Shown one piece after another: positions 24,814 through 34,223 of a DNA stretch of 64,000 nt. Both the position numbers and the translations under genes were made by a program. Each line of letters begins with the position of its first letter. Position 1 is the stretch's first letter. Source of the DNA: Rhizobium sp. FKL33 (GTDB taxonomy: Bacteria; Pseudomonadota; Alphaproteobacteria; Rhizobiales; Rhizobiaceae); assembly GCF_005222915.1 (NCBI RefSeq), contig NZ_STFX01000018.1:62001-126000 (forward strand), read 5' to 3'. Under the pieces are notes generated by a model. That model had not been told where the DNA came from and did no database searches. It saw only the letters and a list, made by a program, of their open reading frames with translations.

Positions 24814-25788
24814 TTACTTGGTCGCGCGGACACGCTCGATCAGATCCTTCATTTTGGGATCGGTGACGAAGCGGTCATAGACGGGCTGCATCGCGGCGCG
24901 GAATTCATCCTTGTTGACTTCAATGATGGTGTTTCCGGCGGCGCGGACTTTTTCTTCCGATGCTTTCTCGCGCGCCGTCCACAGCTCACGCATCTTGACG
25001 ACGGAATCCTTGGCGGCCTGGCGAAGAATCTTCTGATCATCAGGCGACAGCTTGTCCCAACTCATCTTGGAGATCACCAGGATTTCCGGAGTGAGCGAAT
25101 GCTGCGTCAGCGTATAGTTTTTGGCGACTTCATAGTGACGGGCGGATTCGTAGGACGGCCAATTGTTTTCCGCGCCGTCGACAACGCCGGTTTCGAGCGA
25201 CGAATAGACCTCGCCCATCGGCATCGGCGTCGGATTGGCGCCGAAGGCTTCCATCATGGCGATCCACAGATCCGATTGCTGGACGCGGATCTTCAGGCCC
25301 TTCAAATCGGCAAGCGACTTGATCGGCTTTTTGGTGGTGTAGAAGGAGCGCGCGCCGGAGTCATAGAAAGCGAGACCGACAAGCCCATGCGGTTCGAACG
25401 CCGCCAGCACTTCATCGCCGATCGGACCGTCGACAACATGATGCATATGTTCGGCGTCCCGGAACAGGAAGGGAAGGCCGAAGACGACCGTCTCAGGAAC
25501 CAGATTGTTGAACGGCGCCGCATTGACGCGGTTCATGTCGATGACGCCGAAACGTGTCTGTTCGATCGTATCCTTTTCCGAGCCGAGAACGGCGTTGTTC
25601 ATGACCTGGATGTCGATGCGGCCATTGGTGCGCTCCTTGACCAACTGCCCCATGAACTTCACCGCTTCCACGGTGGGGTAGCCGTCCGGATGAATGTCGG
25701 CGGATTTGAGCGTCACTTCCTGGGCCTGCGCTGCGGCTGCGGCCAGCACGACACTGGCCGCAAGAGCGAGAATTCTGGCGATCTTCAT
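24814..25788 (-). CDS. TRAP transporter substrate-binding protein (DctP type)
   Basis: A 324-residue secreted protein with a clear signal peptide (MKIARILALAASVVLAAAAAQA). The mature domain has family markers: NGRIDIQVM, LGSEKDTIEQTRFG, LPFLFRD, and the carboxylate-clamp arginine in LKIRVQQSDLW. It captures an organic acid in the periplasm for the DctQM-type permease. The GGAGGAAGCC ribosome site is close to ATG. It follows gli by 45 bases. The family has members proven for galacturonate and glucuronate, and the context favours a uronic or aldaric acid here. Confidence 0.94.
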   Translation of the reverse strand: MKIARILALAASVVLAAAAAQAQEVTLKSADIHPDGYPTVEAVKFMGQLVKERTNGRIDIQVMNNAVLGSEKDTIEQTRFGVIDMNRVNAAPFNNLVPETVVFGLPFLFRDAEHMHHVVDGPIGDEVLAAFEPHGLVGLAFYDSGARSFYTTKKPIKSLADLKGLKIRVQQSDLWIAMMEAFGANPTPMPMGEVYSSLETGVVDGAENNWPSYESARHYEVAKNYTLTQHSLTPEILVISKMSWDKLSPDDQKILRQAAKDSVVKMRELWTAREKASEEKVRAAGNTIIEVNKDEFRAAMQPVYDRFVTDPKMKDLIERVRATK

Positions 25789-25833
25789 GGCTTCCTCCTG
25801 GTTTCGCCCCGATCTCCTCCCGGGGCAGGTCTG

Positions 25834-26715
25834 TCAAAGTCCGACGCCCCGATAGGGCGGCAGGCGGTATAGTTCCTGTGGATTGTCGATCAGCGTGCGC
25901 CGAAGGGCCGCTTCATCGTCCAGCCAGCCGAGAACGGTGTCAGTAAGTGCAGCGTCGTCGGGATAAGCGTCCTGGCTTCGGGCGAGATTGTGCGGCCAGT
26001 TCGTGCCCCAGACGATGCGATCCGGGGCGTGACGTGCGATTGCGCGCGAGATCGCGGCGACATCCCGGTAATCGGGGCCTCCCTCTTTCGACGATTCATA
26101 CACGCCGGCGAATTTGAACCAGCAGTTCCCGCGATCGATCAACCGCTTTACTGCAGCCAGTTCGGGGCCGTCCGGGCTGGCGCCGGCAAAGAACTTGCCA
26201 TGATGATCCAGCACCCAGCGCGAACGAATTGCGCTCAGGCGGTCCAAGTGATCGAAAATTCGATTGCCGTCGAATTGCACGGCCAGCATCCATCCGCGAT
26301 CTGCGACACGCGCGTCGACCGCATCCAATTCGTCGAGAGACACGGCGCCGCCCGGCAGGTCCATGATTCTGGCGCCAACGACGCCGGCCTCGCCCATCCG
26401 GTCGAGTTCCGCGTCGGACATTTCGGCGCCGAACGCTGCAACGCCGCGGGCAGCCGATCCGAACGCCTCCAGGCACGCCAGAAGATTTGCATTGTCCCGC
26501 TGATGCGCATTGCCTTGAGTTACGATGACCCGGGAAATTCCGAGCCAAATCATCACCTGCCGGTACTGTTCAGGGTCTGGCAAAGCGCCGGCCGGCAGAG
26601 GCGGTCCGCCCGGCAGGGACGGATAGCCCGGAAGATAGGCGTGCATCTGGGTATCGACAGCCCCTTCGGGCAGTCCGATGGCCGGCTTCCGTCCGGAAAG
26701 GGGGCGCGTCAGCAT
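25834..26715 (-). CDS. gli: D-galactarolactone isomerase (amidohydrolase superfamily)
   Basis: A 293-residue amidohydrolase-fold protein. Segments VDTQMH, YRQVMIWLGISRVIVTQGNA, GARIMDLPGGAV, the WVLDHHGKFF stretch and WGTNWPHN match, from memory of the family, the Agrobacterium galactarolactone isomerase. That enzyme converts D-galactaro-1,5-lactone made by Udh to the 1,4-lactone, the substrate of Gci. The usual HxH metal pair of the superfamily is replaced by TQMH, consistent with a metal-independent isomerase. It lies one base from gci, in an operon with kdgD and TRAP genes, the same arrangement as the known uronate cluster. Other lactonase roles are less likely. Confidence 0.9.
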   Translation of the reverse strand: MLTRPLSGRKPAIGLPEGAVDTQMHAYLPGYPSLPGGPPLPAGALPDPEQYRQVMIWLGISRVIVTQGNAHQRDNANLLACLEAFGSAARGVAAFGAEMSDAELDRMGEAGVVGARIMDLPGGAVSLDELDAVDARVADRGWMLAVQFDGNRIFDHLDRLSAIRSRWVLDHHGKFFAGASPDGPELAAVKRLIDRGNCWFKFAGVYESSKEGGPDYRDVAAISRAIARHAPDRIVWGTNWPHNLARSQDAYPDDAALTDTVLGWLDDEAALRRTLIDNPQELYRLPPYRGVGL

Positions 26716-26716
26716 C

Positions 26717-27853
26717 TCAGTCCTCCCTCATCCGAAATTCGGAAAGCGCCGCGCGATCGATGTCGATGCCAAGCCCGGGGCCCTCAGGAATCGTCACGAT
26801 GCCGTTCCGATGCTCGATCGGGCGAGTCGCCACCGCTTGCCGGAAGGGATTTTCCGTTCGGTCGAACTCGAGGATCGGCTCAACGGGGTCGACACGAACC
26901 GGGCTTGGCGCCATTGCCGCCATGAATTGCAAGGCGGCGGCAATGTGAACGACGGTTCCCCACACATGCGGCACGACGCGAACGCCATGCAGCGCTGCCA
27001 GATCGACGACACGACGCGCCTCGGTGAAGCCTCCGGTTCCCGCGAGATCTGGCTGCAGGATATCGATCGCCCGACGCTCAAGCGGATCCTTCATCGCAAA
27101 CCGGCCGTGCCAGGTTTCGCCGCCGGCGACGGGGATCGGCTGACGCGCCCTGACATCGCAATAGGCCCCGATCTGTTCGGGGACGACAGGTTCCTCGAAC
27201 CAGTCGATATCGAGTTCGGCCGCAGCCTGGCCGAACCGGACCGCTTCCAGAGCATCATAGCCGTGATTGGCGTCGACCATCAGGCGCATCTCGGGGCCAA
27301 CCGCCTCGCGGACGGCGCGGATGACCTGGAGATCCTCACGGACCCCGAAGCCGATCTTGATCTTGGCCGCGTGGAAACCTTCGGCCTTGTAGCGCGCCAC
27401 CTCTTCCGCATTGTCCGCTATGCGATCGACGCCATCGCGCTTGAAACTCCCGGTGGCGTAGGCCTTCACGCGGTCACGAAATCGGCCGCCCAACAAAATC
27501 GAAATCGGCGCGTTGAAGAACTTTCCCTTGATATCCCAGAGCGCGATGTCGATGCCGGAAAGGGCTGTGACGGATAGGCCACGCTGGCCCTGATCCCGCA
27601 AGGCGTTGTAGAGCCGCGCCCAGATCTTTTCAGTTTCAAGCGGATTTTCACCAATCAGCCAGTTTCGATAGGCGGCGACGACGGCGGCGTTCGGACGGGC
27701 CGGACCGAGGCATTCTCCCCAGCCGGTCAGGCCATTGTCGCATATGATCTCCACCAGCACATGCGCGCGACGGTCGAACCGCATGGACGCGCTTTCGAAC
27801 GGCGTCGGCAATCGATAATCGAGCAGATGCGTGCGGACCTCGGCGATTTTCAT
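26717..27853 (-). CDS. gci: D-galactarolactone cycloisomerase (enolase superfamily)
   Basis: A 378-residue mandelate-racemase-subgroup enzyme. Catalytic KxK is K164/K166 in AAKIKIG. Metal ligands are D194 (with N196 in DANHGY), E220 in FEEPVV and E246 in AGGET. D269 in ILQPD and H296 in VPHVWGT form the second acid/base pair. It opens galactaro-1,4-lactone (and glucaro-1,4-lactone) to 3-deoxy-2-keto-hexarate, the substrate of KdgD. Tight packing with kdgD (4 bases) and gli (1 base) supports this over galactarate dehydratase or other MR-family activities. Confidence 0.9.
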   Translation of the reverse strand: MKIAEVRTHLLDYRLPTPFESASMRFDRRAHVLVEIICDNGLTGWGECLGPARPNAAVVAAYRNWLIGENPLETEKIWARLYNALRDQGQRGLSVTALSGIDIALWDIKGKFFNAPISILLGGRFRDRVKAYATGSFKRDGVDRIADNAEEVARYKAEGFHAAKIKIGFGVREDLQVIRAVREAVGPEMRLMVDANHGYDALEAVRFGQAAAELDIDWFEEPVVPEQIGAYCDVRARQPIPVAGGETWHGRFAMKDPLERRAIDILQPDLAGTGGFTEARRVVDLAALHGVRVVPHVWGTVVHIAAALQFMAAMAPSPVRVDPVEPILEFDRTENPFRQAVATRPIEHRNGIVTIPEGPGLGIDIDRAALSEFRMRED

Positions 27854-27857
27854 GGCG

Positions 27858-28846
<989 letters not shown>

Positions 28847-28848
28847 AA

Positions 28849-29589
28849 TCAAACAGCGCCGCGTTGGCCACGAAGAAGCGCCCGATAGCGGGCTTGGCTG
28901 CCCCGCAAATGACGACGCATCGCCTCTCTCGCCCCATCCTCGTCGCCGTTTGAAATGGCCACGACGATGGCCCGATGTTCATTGTCGATCATCTTGAGGT
29001 AATCGGCCTGATCCCGCTCGGAACTATCCGCGCTGAGGGCGGCGCGAGGAATGATGTTTTTTCCGATCATCGCCAGGAAATCGCGAAACCTCGGATTGTT
29101 TGTCGCTTCCGCGATAGCGAGATGCAGCGCGAAATCTGCTTCGGCGCTCGATACGCCGTTGTCGAAGCAGGCGCGCACCGCATCATGCCGATCAAGGATC
29201 ATCTCTTCCTGCGCAGGAGACCGGCGCAACGCTGCCAGCCCGGCAGCCTCCACTTCAACCGCCGTGCGAAGCTCAAGCACCTCAATCATCGACGAAACAC
29301 GTTCCGGATCAATATTTTGCAACGCGAGGATCGTGGCGTCTGGACCGGGTTGAGGCTCCAAAACGAAGACGCCGGCACCCTGACGCGCTTCGACAAGCCG
29401 GTCGGCTCTCAACGAGGCGATGGCTTCGCGCACGACCGTTCGGCTGACCCCATGCGCCTCGCTTAACTGCGCTTCGCTCGGCAATTTGCTGCCGGGAGGA
29501 TATTCTCCGCCGACGATGGCGCGACGCAGCTCATCGCCCAAGCGCGCGGAAAGAGTAGCGCCTTGAACAGGCCGGGCAGTCATCGCCAT
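28849..29589 (-). CDS. GntR-family regulator of uronate genes (FadR subgroup)
   Basis: A 246-residue regulator with an N-terminal winged HTH (YPPGSKLPSEAQLSEAHGVSRTVVREAIASL) and a C-terminal all-helical FCD domain. The FCD metal or ligand-binding residues are plausible in RHDAV, FHLAIAEATNN and the late NEHRAIVVAI. It stands between kdgD and udh, and matching operators lie on both sides, so it very likely represses the uronate regulon until a pathway acid binds. Two ATGs (29589, 29583) are possible starts. The gene ends two bases from the operator of the kdgD promoter. Confidence 0.92.
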   Translation of the reverse strand: MAMTARPVQGATLSARLGDELRRAIVGGEYPPGSKLPSEAQLSEAHGVSRTVVREAIASLRADRLVEARQGAGVFVLEPQPGPDATILALQNIDPERVSSMIEVLELRTAVEVEAAGLAALRRSPAQEEMILDRHDAVRACFDNGVSSAEADFALHLAIAEATNNPRFRDFLAMIGKNIIPRAALSADSSERDQADYLKMIDNEHRAIVVAISNGDEDGAREAMRRHLRGSQARYRALLRGQRGAV

Positions 29590-29662
29590 GGGTCGTCGCC
29601 TCCATCTTCAAAGCCGGACTCCGGATCCGCGCCCGCGCCACGATCTTCTTATAGTCCACTTG

Positions 29663-29694
29663 TTGACGCAAATCCAGCAACCTGTATGATAAGT
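29663..29694 (+). promoter_or_regulatory. udh promoter with overlapping GntR operator
   Basis: TTGACG (29663-29668), a 16-base spacer and TATGAT (29685-29690) make a good sigma-70-type promoter. AACCTGTATGATAAGT (29679-29694) covers the -10 element and is an exact copy of the operator before kdgD, so repressor binding would block RNA polymerase. Confidence 0.75.
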
Positions 29695-29731
29695 TAACAG
29701 AACATGCGCCTGGGGGCGAGGAGGAAACTGG

Positions 29732-30532
29732 ATGTTGAAACGACTTTTGGTCACTGGCGCCGCCGGCGGATTAGGGCGCGCAATGCGCGCCCGCATGGGC
29801 AAACTTGCCGATACAGTGCGTCTTTCGGATATCGCCGATCTTGGCGAAGCCCAGCCGCATGAGGAGCTTGTCAGCGGCAACCTCGCCGACGCCGGCGCCG
29901 TGATGCGTCTGGTGGAGGGCTGCGACGGAATCCTGCATCTTGGCGGAGTGTCCGTCGAGGACAAGTTTTCCAAAATTCTCGATGCGAACATCGCGGGACT
30001 GTTCAATCTCTATGAAGCGGCGCGCGCGCATGGCATGCCACGCATCCTTTTCGCAAGCTCGAACCATACAATCGGCTATTACCGCCAGGACGAGCATATC
30101 GATGCCGCCTCTCCGATGCGGCCCGACAGCCTGTACGGGGTGTCGAAATGTTTCGGCGAAGCGCTCGCCCGGATGTATTTCGAAAAATTCGGCCAGGAAA
30201 CAGCCCTTGTTCGCATTGGGAGTTGCTTTGAAAAGCCACGGAACCATCGAATGCTGGCCACTTGGATGTCTTTCGACGATTTCGAGGCCTTGATTGGCCG
30301 CGTCTTCACGGCGCCGATGCTCGGCTGCCCGATCATCTGGGGCGTATCGAACAATGATCGATCCTGGTGGGACAATAGCGCCGCCGGCTATCTCGGCTGG
30401 CGCCCCAAGGACAATGCCGAACAGTTTCGCGCCGAACTCGACGCCGCCATGCCGGTTCCGCCCCCCTCGGACGCAGCGTCCTTGTATCAGGGCGGTCACT
30501 TCGTCAACGAGCCCATTCATCCGGAAGGATGA
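29732..30532 (+). CDS. udh: uronate dehydrogenase
   Basis: A 266-residue extended short-chain dehydrogenase. The NAD loop GAAGGLG is at residues 9-15 and the catalytic pair is Y135/K139 (YGVSK). Segments ASSNHTIGYY, RIGSCFEKP, RMLATWMS, WGVSNND and GYLGWRPKD are characteristic of bacterial Udh (265 residues in Agrobacterium). It oxidises D-galacturonate or D-glucuronate to the aldaro-1,5-lactone, the substrate of Gli. GAGGAGG precedes ATG. It is transcribed away from the GntR gene from its own operator-covered promoter. Confidence 0.95.
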   Translation: MLKRLLVTGAAGGLGRAMRARMGKLADTVRLSDIADLGEAQPHEELVSGNLADAGAVMRLVEGCDGILHLGGVSVEDKFSKILDANIAGLFNLYEAARAHGMPRILFASSNHTIGYYRQDEHIDAASPMRPDSLYGVSKCFGEALARMYFEKFGQETALVRIGSCFEKPRNHRMLATWMSFDDFEALIGRVFTAPMLGCPIIWGVSNNDRSWWDNSAAGYLGWRPKDNAEQFRAELDAAMPVPPPSDAASLYQGGHFVNEPIHPEG

Positions 30533-30584
30533 GCGAGGTATCTGATCTCTCTCCGTCAACGGTGTTGTTCTCGAATGCCCCCAT

Positions 30585-30623
30585 GAAAAGAGAGCGGCCG
30601 GGGCTGTCGCCACCAACCGCTCT
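30585..30623 (-). terminator. rho-independent terminator after pseudoazurin
   Basis: On the minus strand an 11-bp stem (30613-30623 with 30591-30601, two G-T pairs) is followed by CTTTTC. It begins 24 bases after the pseudoazurin stop and lies in the gap to the converging udh gene. Confidence 0.75.
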
Positions 30624-30646
30624 GTTGCGCAGCACCTCCGTGGATG

Positions 30647-31093
30647 TCAGAGGCCCAGTGCGCTGAGATCTTTTTCGACACGCTCGCGCGCCTTTTTCGG
30701 CAGTTTTGCGGATTTGACTGCGTCGAGATTGGCCGGCGCATCGCCCACGACCACGACGGCGGCCATGCCCATGCCGAAATGCGGCGCGCATTTTACGATA
30801 TAGGCGCCTGGCACGGTGAAGGTGATCTTGATCGCCTCGTTCATCTTGCCCTTGAAGGCTTCGGCGCCGACCGGGATGAGATCCTTGACGCTTTCCGCGT
30901 TGTGGCTTTTGTCGGTTGGAACGAAGGTGACCGTGTCGCCAGGGGCGACCTTCAGGCCGCCGGGTTCGAACACCATCGCACCGTCTTTGCCCTTGTTGAG
31001 CATGTGGATTTCATGGTCGGCCGCCTGAGCGCCAAAGGCCAACGCCAAGGAAATTACGGCTGTAGCAGCGAGGGAGAGGAGGGTCTTGGTCAT
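30647..31093 (-). CDS. pseudoazurin (electron donor to nitrite reductase)
   Basis: A 148-residue blue copper protein with a 24-residue signal peptide ending AQA. The type 1 copper ligands are H64, C102, H105 and M110 (SHNAES and [10 protein letters not shown]). In mature numbering these are H40, C78, H81 and M86, exactly those of known pseudoazurins. It shuttles electrons in the periplasm, here most likely from the bc1 complex or cytochromes to NirK. The promoter carries a TTG-N8-CAA box 72 bases before the start, so it is expected to be induced with nirK. The start has GAGCTAGACCG upstream and no strong ribosome site. Confidence 0.95.
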   Translation of the reverse strand: MTKTLLSLAATAVISLALAFGAQAADHEIHMLNKGKDGAMVFEPGGLKVAPGDTVTFVPTDKSHNAESVKDLIPVGAEAFKGKMNEAIKITFTVPGAYIVKCAPHFGMGMAAVVVVGDAPANLDAVKSAKLPKKARERVEKDLSALGL

Positions 31094-31164
31094 CGGTCTA
31101 GCTCCGGTTTGAGAGCGCATTCGGCTCTGTTGAGAAGACCATAATCGTTTCGCCGAGACGCTCT

Positions 31165-31178
31165 TTGCGGTTCGTCAA
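31165..31178. promoter_or_regulatory. NNR/FNR-type box before pseudoazurin
   Basis: TTGCGGTTCGTCAA (TTG-N8-CAA), embedded in the longer dyad CTTTG...CAAAG, lies 71 bases before the pseudoazurin start and just after the regulator's stop. Confidence 0.7.
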
Positions 31179-31199
31179 AGATCTTGAGGAAAGACAGAC

Positions 31200-31895
31200 T
31201 TAGCGATTTGAGGCGTCGGCGAGGGCCTGCAGCCCCTTGACGTCGCGCACCAGAAGTTTCTGCCTTCCGCCCTCGACAAGCCCCTTGGATTCCCAGGCGC
31301 TGAGAATGCGCGAAACAGTGTGGAGCGTGGTGCCGGTCATCTCGGCGATGTCCTGGCGGGTGATCGGGAAATCGATGCGCACGCCGTTTTCGGCCGGCTT
31401 GCCCGCCTGCTGGCTGAGCCGCAGGACCGTATGGGCGACCCGGCGCTCCACCTCTTCGGTGGACATTTCCCGAATGCGGGTATGGGCTTCTTCAAGCCGC
31501 TGGCCGATGGTGTTGAGCGCGCTGACCGCCAGATGCGGGCTTCGGTCGATGAATTGCGGCCAGGCCTCGGTCGGCCAGGACATAGCGAGGCTCTCCGTCA
31601 TCGTCAGCGCGGTGCCGGGATAATCGTTGCGCCGCAACGCTCGCGCAAAGCCGAAAAGATCGCCAGGATGAACAACCCGTACGATGATCTGCTGCCCGTC
31701 CTGCGTGACCTGCGTCACCTTCAGCCGGCCATTGATCAGCAGATAAAAGTGCGTCGCCGGCGCGCCCTGTTCGAAGAAGGCTTCGCCGGCATCCGCGCGC
31801 TTGGGAACGGCTTGCGCGATCAGCGCGTCGAGATCCCCGTCCGGCATGCGTTCGAACATGGAAAAACGGCGCAGGACGGTTCTGTCGATCTTCAC
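31200..31895 (-). CDS. nnrR: CRP/FNR-family regulator of denitrification (NnrR/DNR type)
   Basis: A 231-residue regulator: cyclic-nucleotide-like beta-roll (about residues 20-115, with AFFEQGAPATHFYLLINGRLKV), dimer helix, and C-terminal HTH (ITRQDIAEMTGTTLHTVSRILSAWESKGLV). It has no cysteines for an FNR-type iron-sulphur cluster, which points to the NNR/DNR/NnrR group that senses nitric oxide. The start is GTG at 31895, preceded by GGGGAGA. It is flanked by pseudoazurin and nirV-nirK, and boxes for such a regulator precede all the units here, including its own. It could also be called Dnr; the symbol marks the subgroup. Confidence 0.85.
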   Translation of the reverse strand: MKIDRTVLRRFSMFERMPDGDLDALIAQAVPKRADAGEAFFEQGAPATHFYLLINGRLKVTQVTQDGQQIIVRVVHPGDLFGFARALRRNDYPGTALTMTESLAMSWPTEAWPQFIDRSPHLAVSALNTIGQRLEEAHTRIREMSTEEVERRVAHTVLRLSQQAGKPAENGVRIDFPITRQDIAEMTGTTLHTVSRILSAWESKGLVEGGRQKLLVRDVKGLQALADASNR

Positions 31896-31947
31896 GGAAT
31901 TCTCCCCGGTCTTTGGCGCGACGATAACCGATGGAGACCCTCCGCAA

Positions 31948-31961
31948 TTGACATAGAGCAA
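31948..31961. promoter_or_regulatory. NNR/FNR-type box before the nnrR gene
   Basis: TTGACATAGAGCAA (TTG-N8-CAA) lies 53 bases before the GTG start of the regulator, in the 70-base gap after nirV, suggesting self-control. Confidence 0.6.
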
Positions 31962-31965
31962 ATCG

Positions 31966-32874
31966 TCACGAAATAAGCCCGCGCTCCCTCAACCGCATCA
32001 AGGCCTTGGCGTACCAGCGATCGTCTCGGATCAGCCGGAAACCGAGATTGGCGGGCGGCGCGCCGACCGAGCAGCCGCCAGTTTTGGGATCGCGCACGAA
32101 GGCGCTCATCGGCGACCGATGTTGCCCAACCGTGACATAGACGCCGCAACTCGATACGGCCGACGCAGTCCAATCACCCGCGAGATCGACGCGGCGATGA
32201 CAGGTGGTGGTCCATTCCCAGACATTGCCTGCGAAATCGGCGAGACCATAGAGGTTTTCGCCGTAGTGGCCGCGCTCGCGCGGCTTGGGATCGCTGGCCG
32301 CCTTGCGTGCAGTCTCGCGATCGTAATCCGCCAGCCAACGCAGAGCAGGATTGTCGCTATCTTCATCGACGCCGAGCGCATCGTCGGGAAAGCGGTCGCC
32401 CGCCGCATAGGCGATCTCCTCATGGCTCGGCAGCCGCCAGACCTCGCCAGTTTCTCGGCTCAGCCAGCGGGCATAGGCGCTGGCGTCATCGAAGCTGACG
32501 CCTGTCACAGGGAAAACTTCGCCATGATGATCGGCTATTGCAGTGGCGGGGCAGGCTTGGGCCTGGACGCAACGACGATAGTCGACCTCCGAAACCTGAT
32601 ATTTCATAACAGCGATCGGACCGAGACCGTCCTTCGACACCATCGGCGGATCGACGGCAAATCCATTTCGATAAAATTCGCCGTCGGCGCGATAACGGAA
32701 AGCGTGGTCGGGAATAGTCACCGTCACCGGCGCAATCGCTGGATTGACGCTCGCCTTCCCATTTCCGACGCCCAGTTGATGGGCGACGCCGAGCGAGAAG
32801 GCGAGGAGAAGCGCAGCCGGCGCGGCGACCGAGAAGAGCGAGACGGTCTTGGTGATGAAAGTCTGGCCCGTCAT
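31966..32874 (-). CDS. nirV: NirV, formylglycine-generating-enzyme-like nirK partner
   Basis: A 302-residue exported protein with an N-terminal hydrophobic segment (about residues 12-32) and an FGE/sulfatase-modifying-factor domain: PIAVMKYQVSEVDYRRCV, PVTGVSFDDASAYARWLSRETG, WRLPSHEEIAYAA, NLYGLADFAGNVWEW and a final LGFRLIRDD. NirV accompanies nirK in many alphaproteobacteria; its biochemical role is not established, although copper-site assembly or stability has been suggested. It follows nirK by 27 bases with a GAGGAG site, forming the nirKV operon. Confidence 0.93.
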   Translation of the reverse strand: MTGQTFITKTVSLFSVAAPAALLLAFSLGVAHQLGVGNGKASVNPAIAPVTVTIPDHAFRYRADGEFYRNGFAVDPPMVSKDGLGPIAVMKYQVSEVDYRRCVQAQACPATAIADHHGEVFPVTGVSFDDASAYARWLSRETGEVWRLPSHEEIAYAAGDRFPDDALGVDEDSDNPALRWLADYDRETARKAASDPKPRERGHYGENLYGLADFAGNVWEWTTTCHRRVDLAGDWTASAVSSCGVYVTVGQHRSPMSAFVRDPKTGGCSVGAPPANLGFRLIRDDRWYAKALMRLRERGLIS

Positions 32875-32901
32875 GGCGATCTCCTCGGTTGCTCCGCCCG
32901 G

Positions 32902-34035
32902 TTAGTGGCTGTTCGGCGACACGATTGCCGTCATCAGGTCGTTGTTCCACTCGCCCTCAACCTTGAAATGGGCGGCTGCGCCCTTCTCGAAAGCCTCGAT
33001 CAGATTGTGGTTCACATAGGCGTAGATGCCGGGTTGTTGGAACGTGTAGAAAGCCGCCCCTGCCGCGCCGCCGGGAATGAACCAGGTCTCCTGGTCGAGT
33101 TCCGGCGGATTGGCGAATTTGCCGGTCGCCCAGACATAATCGCCATGACCGCCGATCAGATGCGGGCGGGTGTCGCGGTTGGCTTGCGAATGCAGGATCA
33201 GCACGTTTTCGCCGACCTTGGCCTTGAGCGCATTTTCGCCGGTCAACGCGCCGACCGCGCCGTTGAACACGATATGGCTGGGAGTGAGCGTCTTCATCAC
33301 TTCAAGCGTGTCGGCATAGGCGTCGCCGTGGCTTTCATATTTCTTGTAGGCGCCTGTCTCGTCACGCGGCACGTAGAAATCCTGCTCGCCGACATAATAG
33401 ACGCGGTCGTAAACGAGATCATGGCCTTTGTGATCCTTGAGCCCATCACGCGGCAGCACCATGATCGCGCCATTCATGCCCGAGGTGACATGCCAGGGCA
33501 CCATTCCGGGAGGGGCGCAGTGATAGACGAACACGCCCGCCTTAGTGGCCTTGAAGCGCATCACGGCCTTTTCACCGGGATTGACGATCGTGAGCGCGCC
33601 GCCGCCCAACGCGCCGGTGGCCGAATGGAAATCGATATTGTGTTGCAATTCATTGGTTTCCGGGTTGACCAGCGTCAGTTCGACATAATCGTCCTGATGA
33701 ACGACGATCATCGGACCGGGCACAGAGCCGTCAAAGGTCATCGCATGGACTTCCGTGCCTTCGTCGTCGACGACGATCTTCTTTTCCTGGATGGTCAGCG
33801 TCACCTCATAGATTTTCGGAGCGCCTTCAGCCTTCTGGCTATGGGCATGGACGAAAGGAGGCTTGACCAGTTCGAGCTTTACCCGTTCGAGGGTCGAGAG
33901 GTCGGCCGGAGCCGGCTTCGCCGCGAGCTTGTCGTTGGCCTGGGCGACGCTGGCGGCCACGAGCGGCGCCATGGCGCCTGCGAAAGCGGCGCCTGCGAGG
34001 ATCGAGCGTCTTGTGATCTGGAACTCATTGCTCAT
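32902..34035 (-). CDS. nirK: copper-containing nitrite reductase
   Basis: A 377-residue two-cupredoxin-domain enzyme reducing nitrite to NO in the periplasm. It starts with a twin-arginine signal ([14 protein letters not shown]). Type 1 copper ligands are H132, C173, H182 and M187. Type 2 ligands include H137, H172 and a histidine in VNHNLIEA, with D135 as the active-site aspartate. The short linker loops are those of class I NirK. AAGGAG precedes ATG. A TTG-N8-CAA box is centred 84 bases before the start. It is the key enzyme of the denitrification block and is co-transcribed with nirV. Confidence 0.97.
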   Translation of the reverse strand: MSNEFQITRRSILAGAAFAGAMAPLVAASVAQANDKLAAKPAPADLSTLERVKLELVKPPFVHAHSQKAEGAPKIYEVTLTIQEKKIVVDDEGTEVHAMTFDGSVPGPMIVVHQDDYVELTLVNPETNELQHNIDFHSATGALGGGALTIVNPGEKAVMRFKATKAGVFVYHCAPPGMVPWHVTSGMNGAIMVLPRDGLKDHKGHDLVYDRVYYVGEQDFYVPRDETGAYKKYESHGDAYADTLEVMKTLTPSHIVFNGAVGALTGENALKAKVGENVLILHSQANRDTRPHLIGGHGDYVWATGKFANPPELDQETWFIPGGAAGAAFYTFQQPGIYAYVNHNLIEAFEKGAAAHFKVEGEWNNDLMTAIVSPNSH

Positions 34036-34112
34036 CGGACATCTCCTTGATGTGGACGGAGGTTTTGCCGCCCTGTCGAAGAAGAACCTAACCGATCAGC
34101 CCTCCCCTCTCT

Positions 34113-34126
34113 TTGCGCCAGCACAA
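34113..34126. promoter_or_regulatory. NNR/FNR-type box, nirK side
   Basis: TTGCGCCAGCACAA (TTG-N8-CAA) lies 77 bases before the nirK start in the nirK-nnrS divergent region. Confidence 0.75.
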
Positions 34127-34157
34127 TATCTCAAGGATTTATCAACCTTCTCCGGAC

Positions 34158-34171
34158 TTGTGTTTTCGCAA
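34158..34171. promoter_or_regulatory. NNR/FNR-type box, nnrS side
   Basis: TTGTGTTTTCGCAA (TTG-N8-CAA, with TTGTG/CGCAA arms) lies 52 bases before the nnrS start, 45 bases centre to centre from the nirK box. Confidence 0.75.
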
Positions 34172-34223
34172 AGAGCATGATCGCCGCCGTCTTTACTGTC
34201 TCCAAAACAATCAGGAGACCGCC

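Noticed and set aside
32119-34050. Long open frame of 643 codons on the plus strand opposite nirV and nirK
   Set aside because: It is the GC-rich antisense shadow of two well-supported genes, with no domain pattern and no ribosome site; nirK ligands are all intact on the minus strand.
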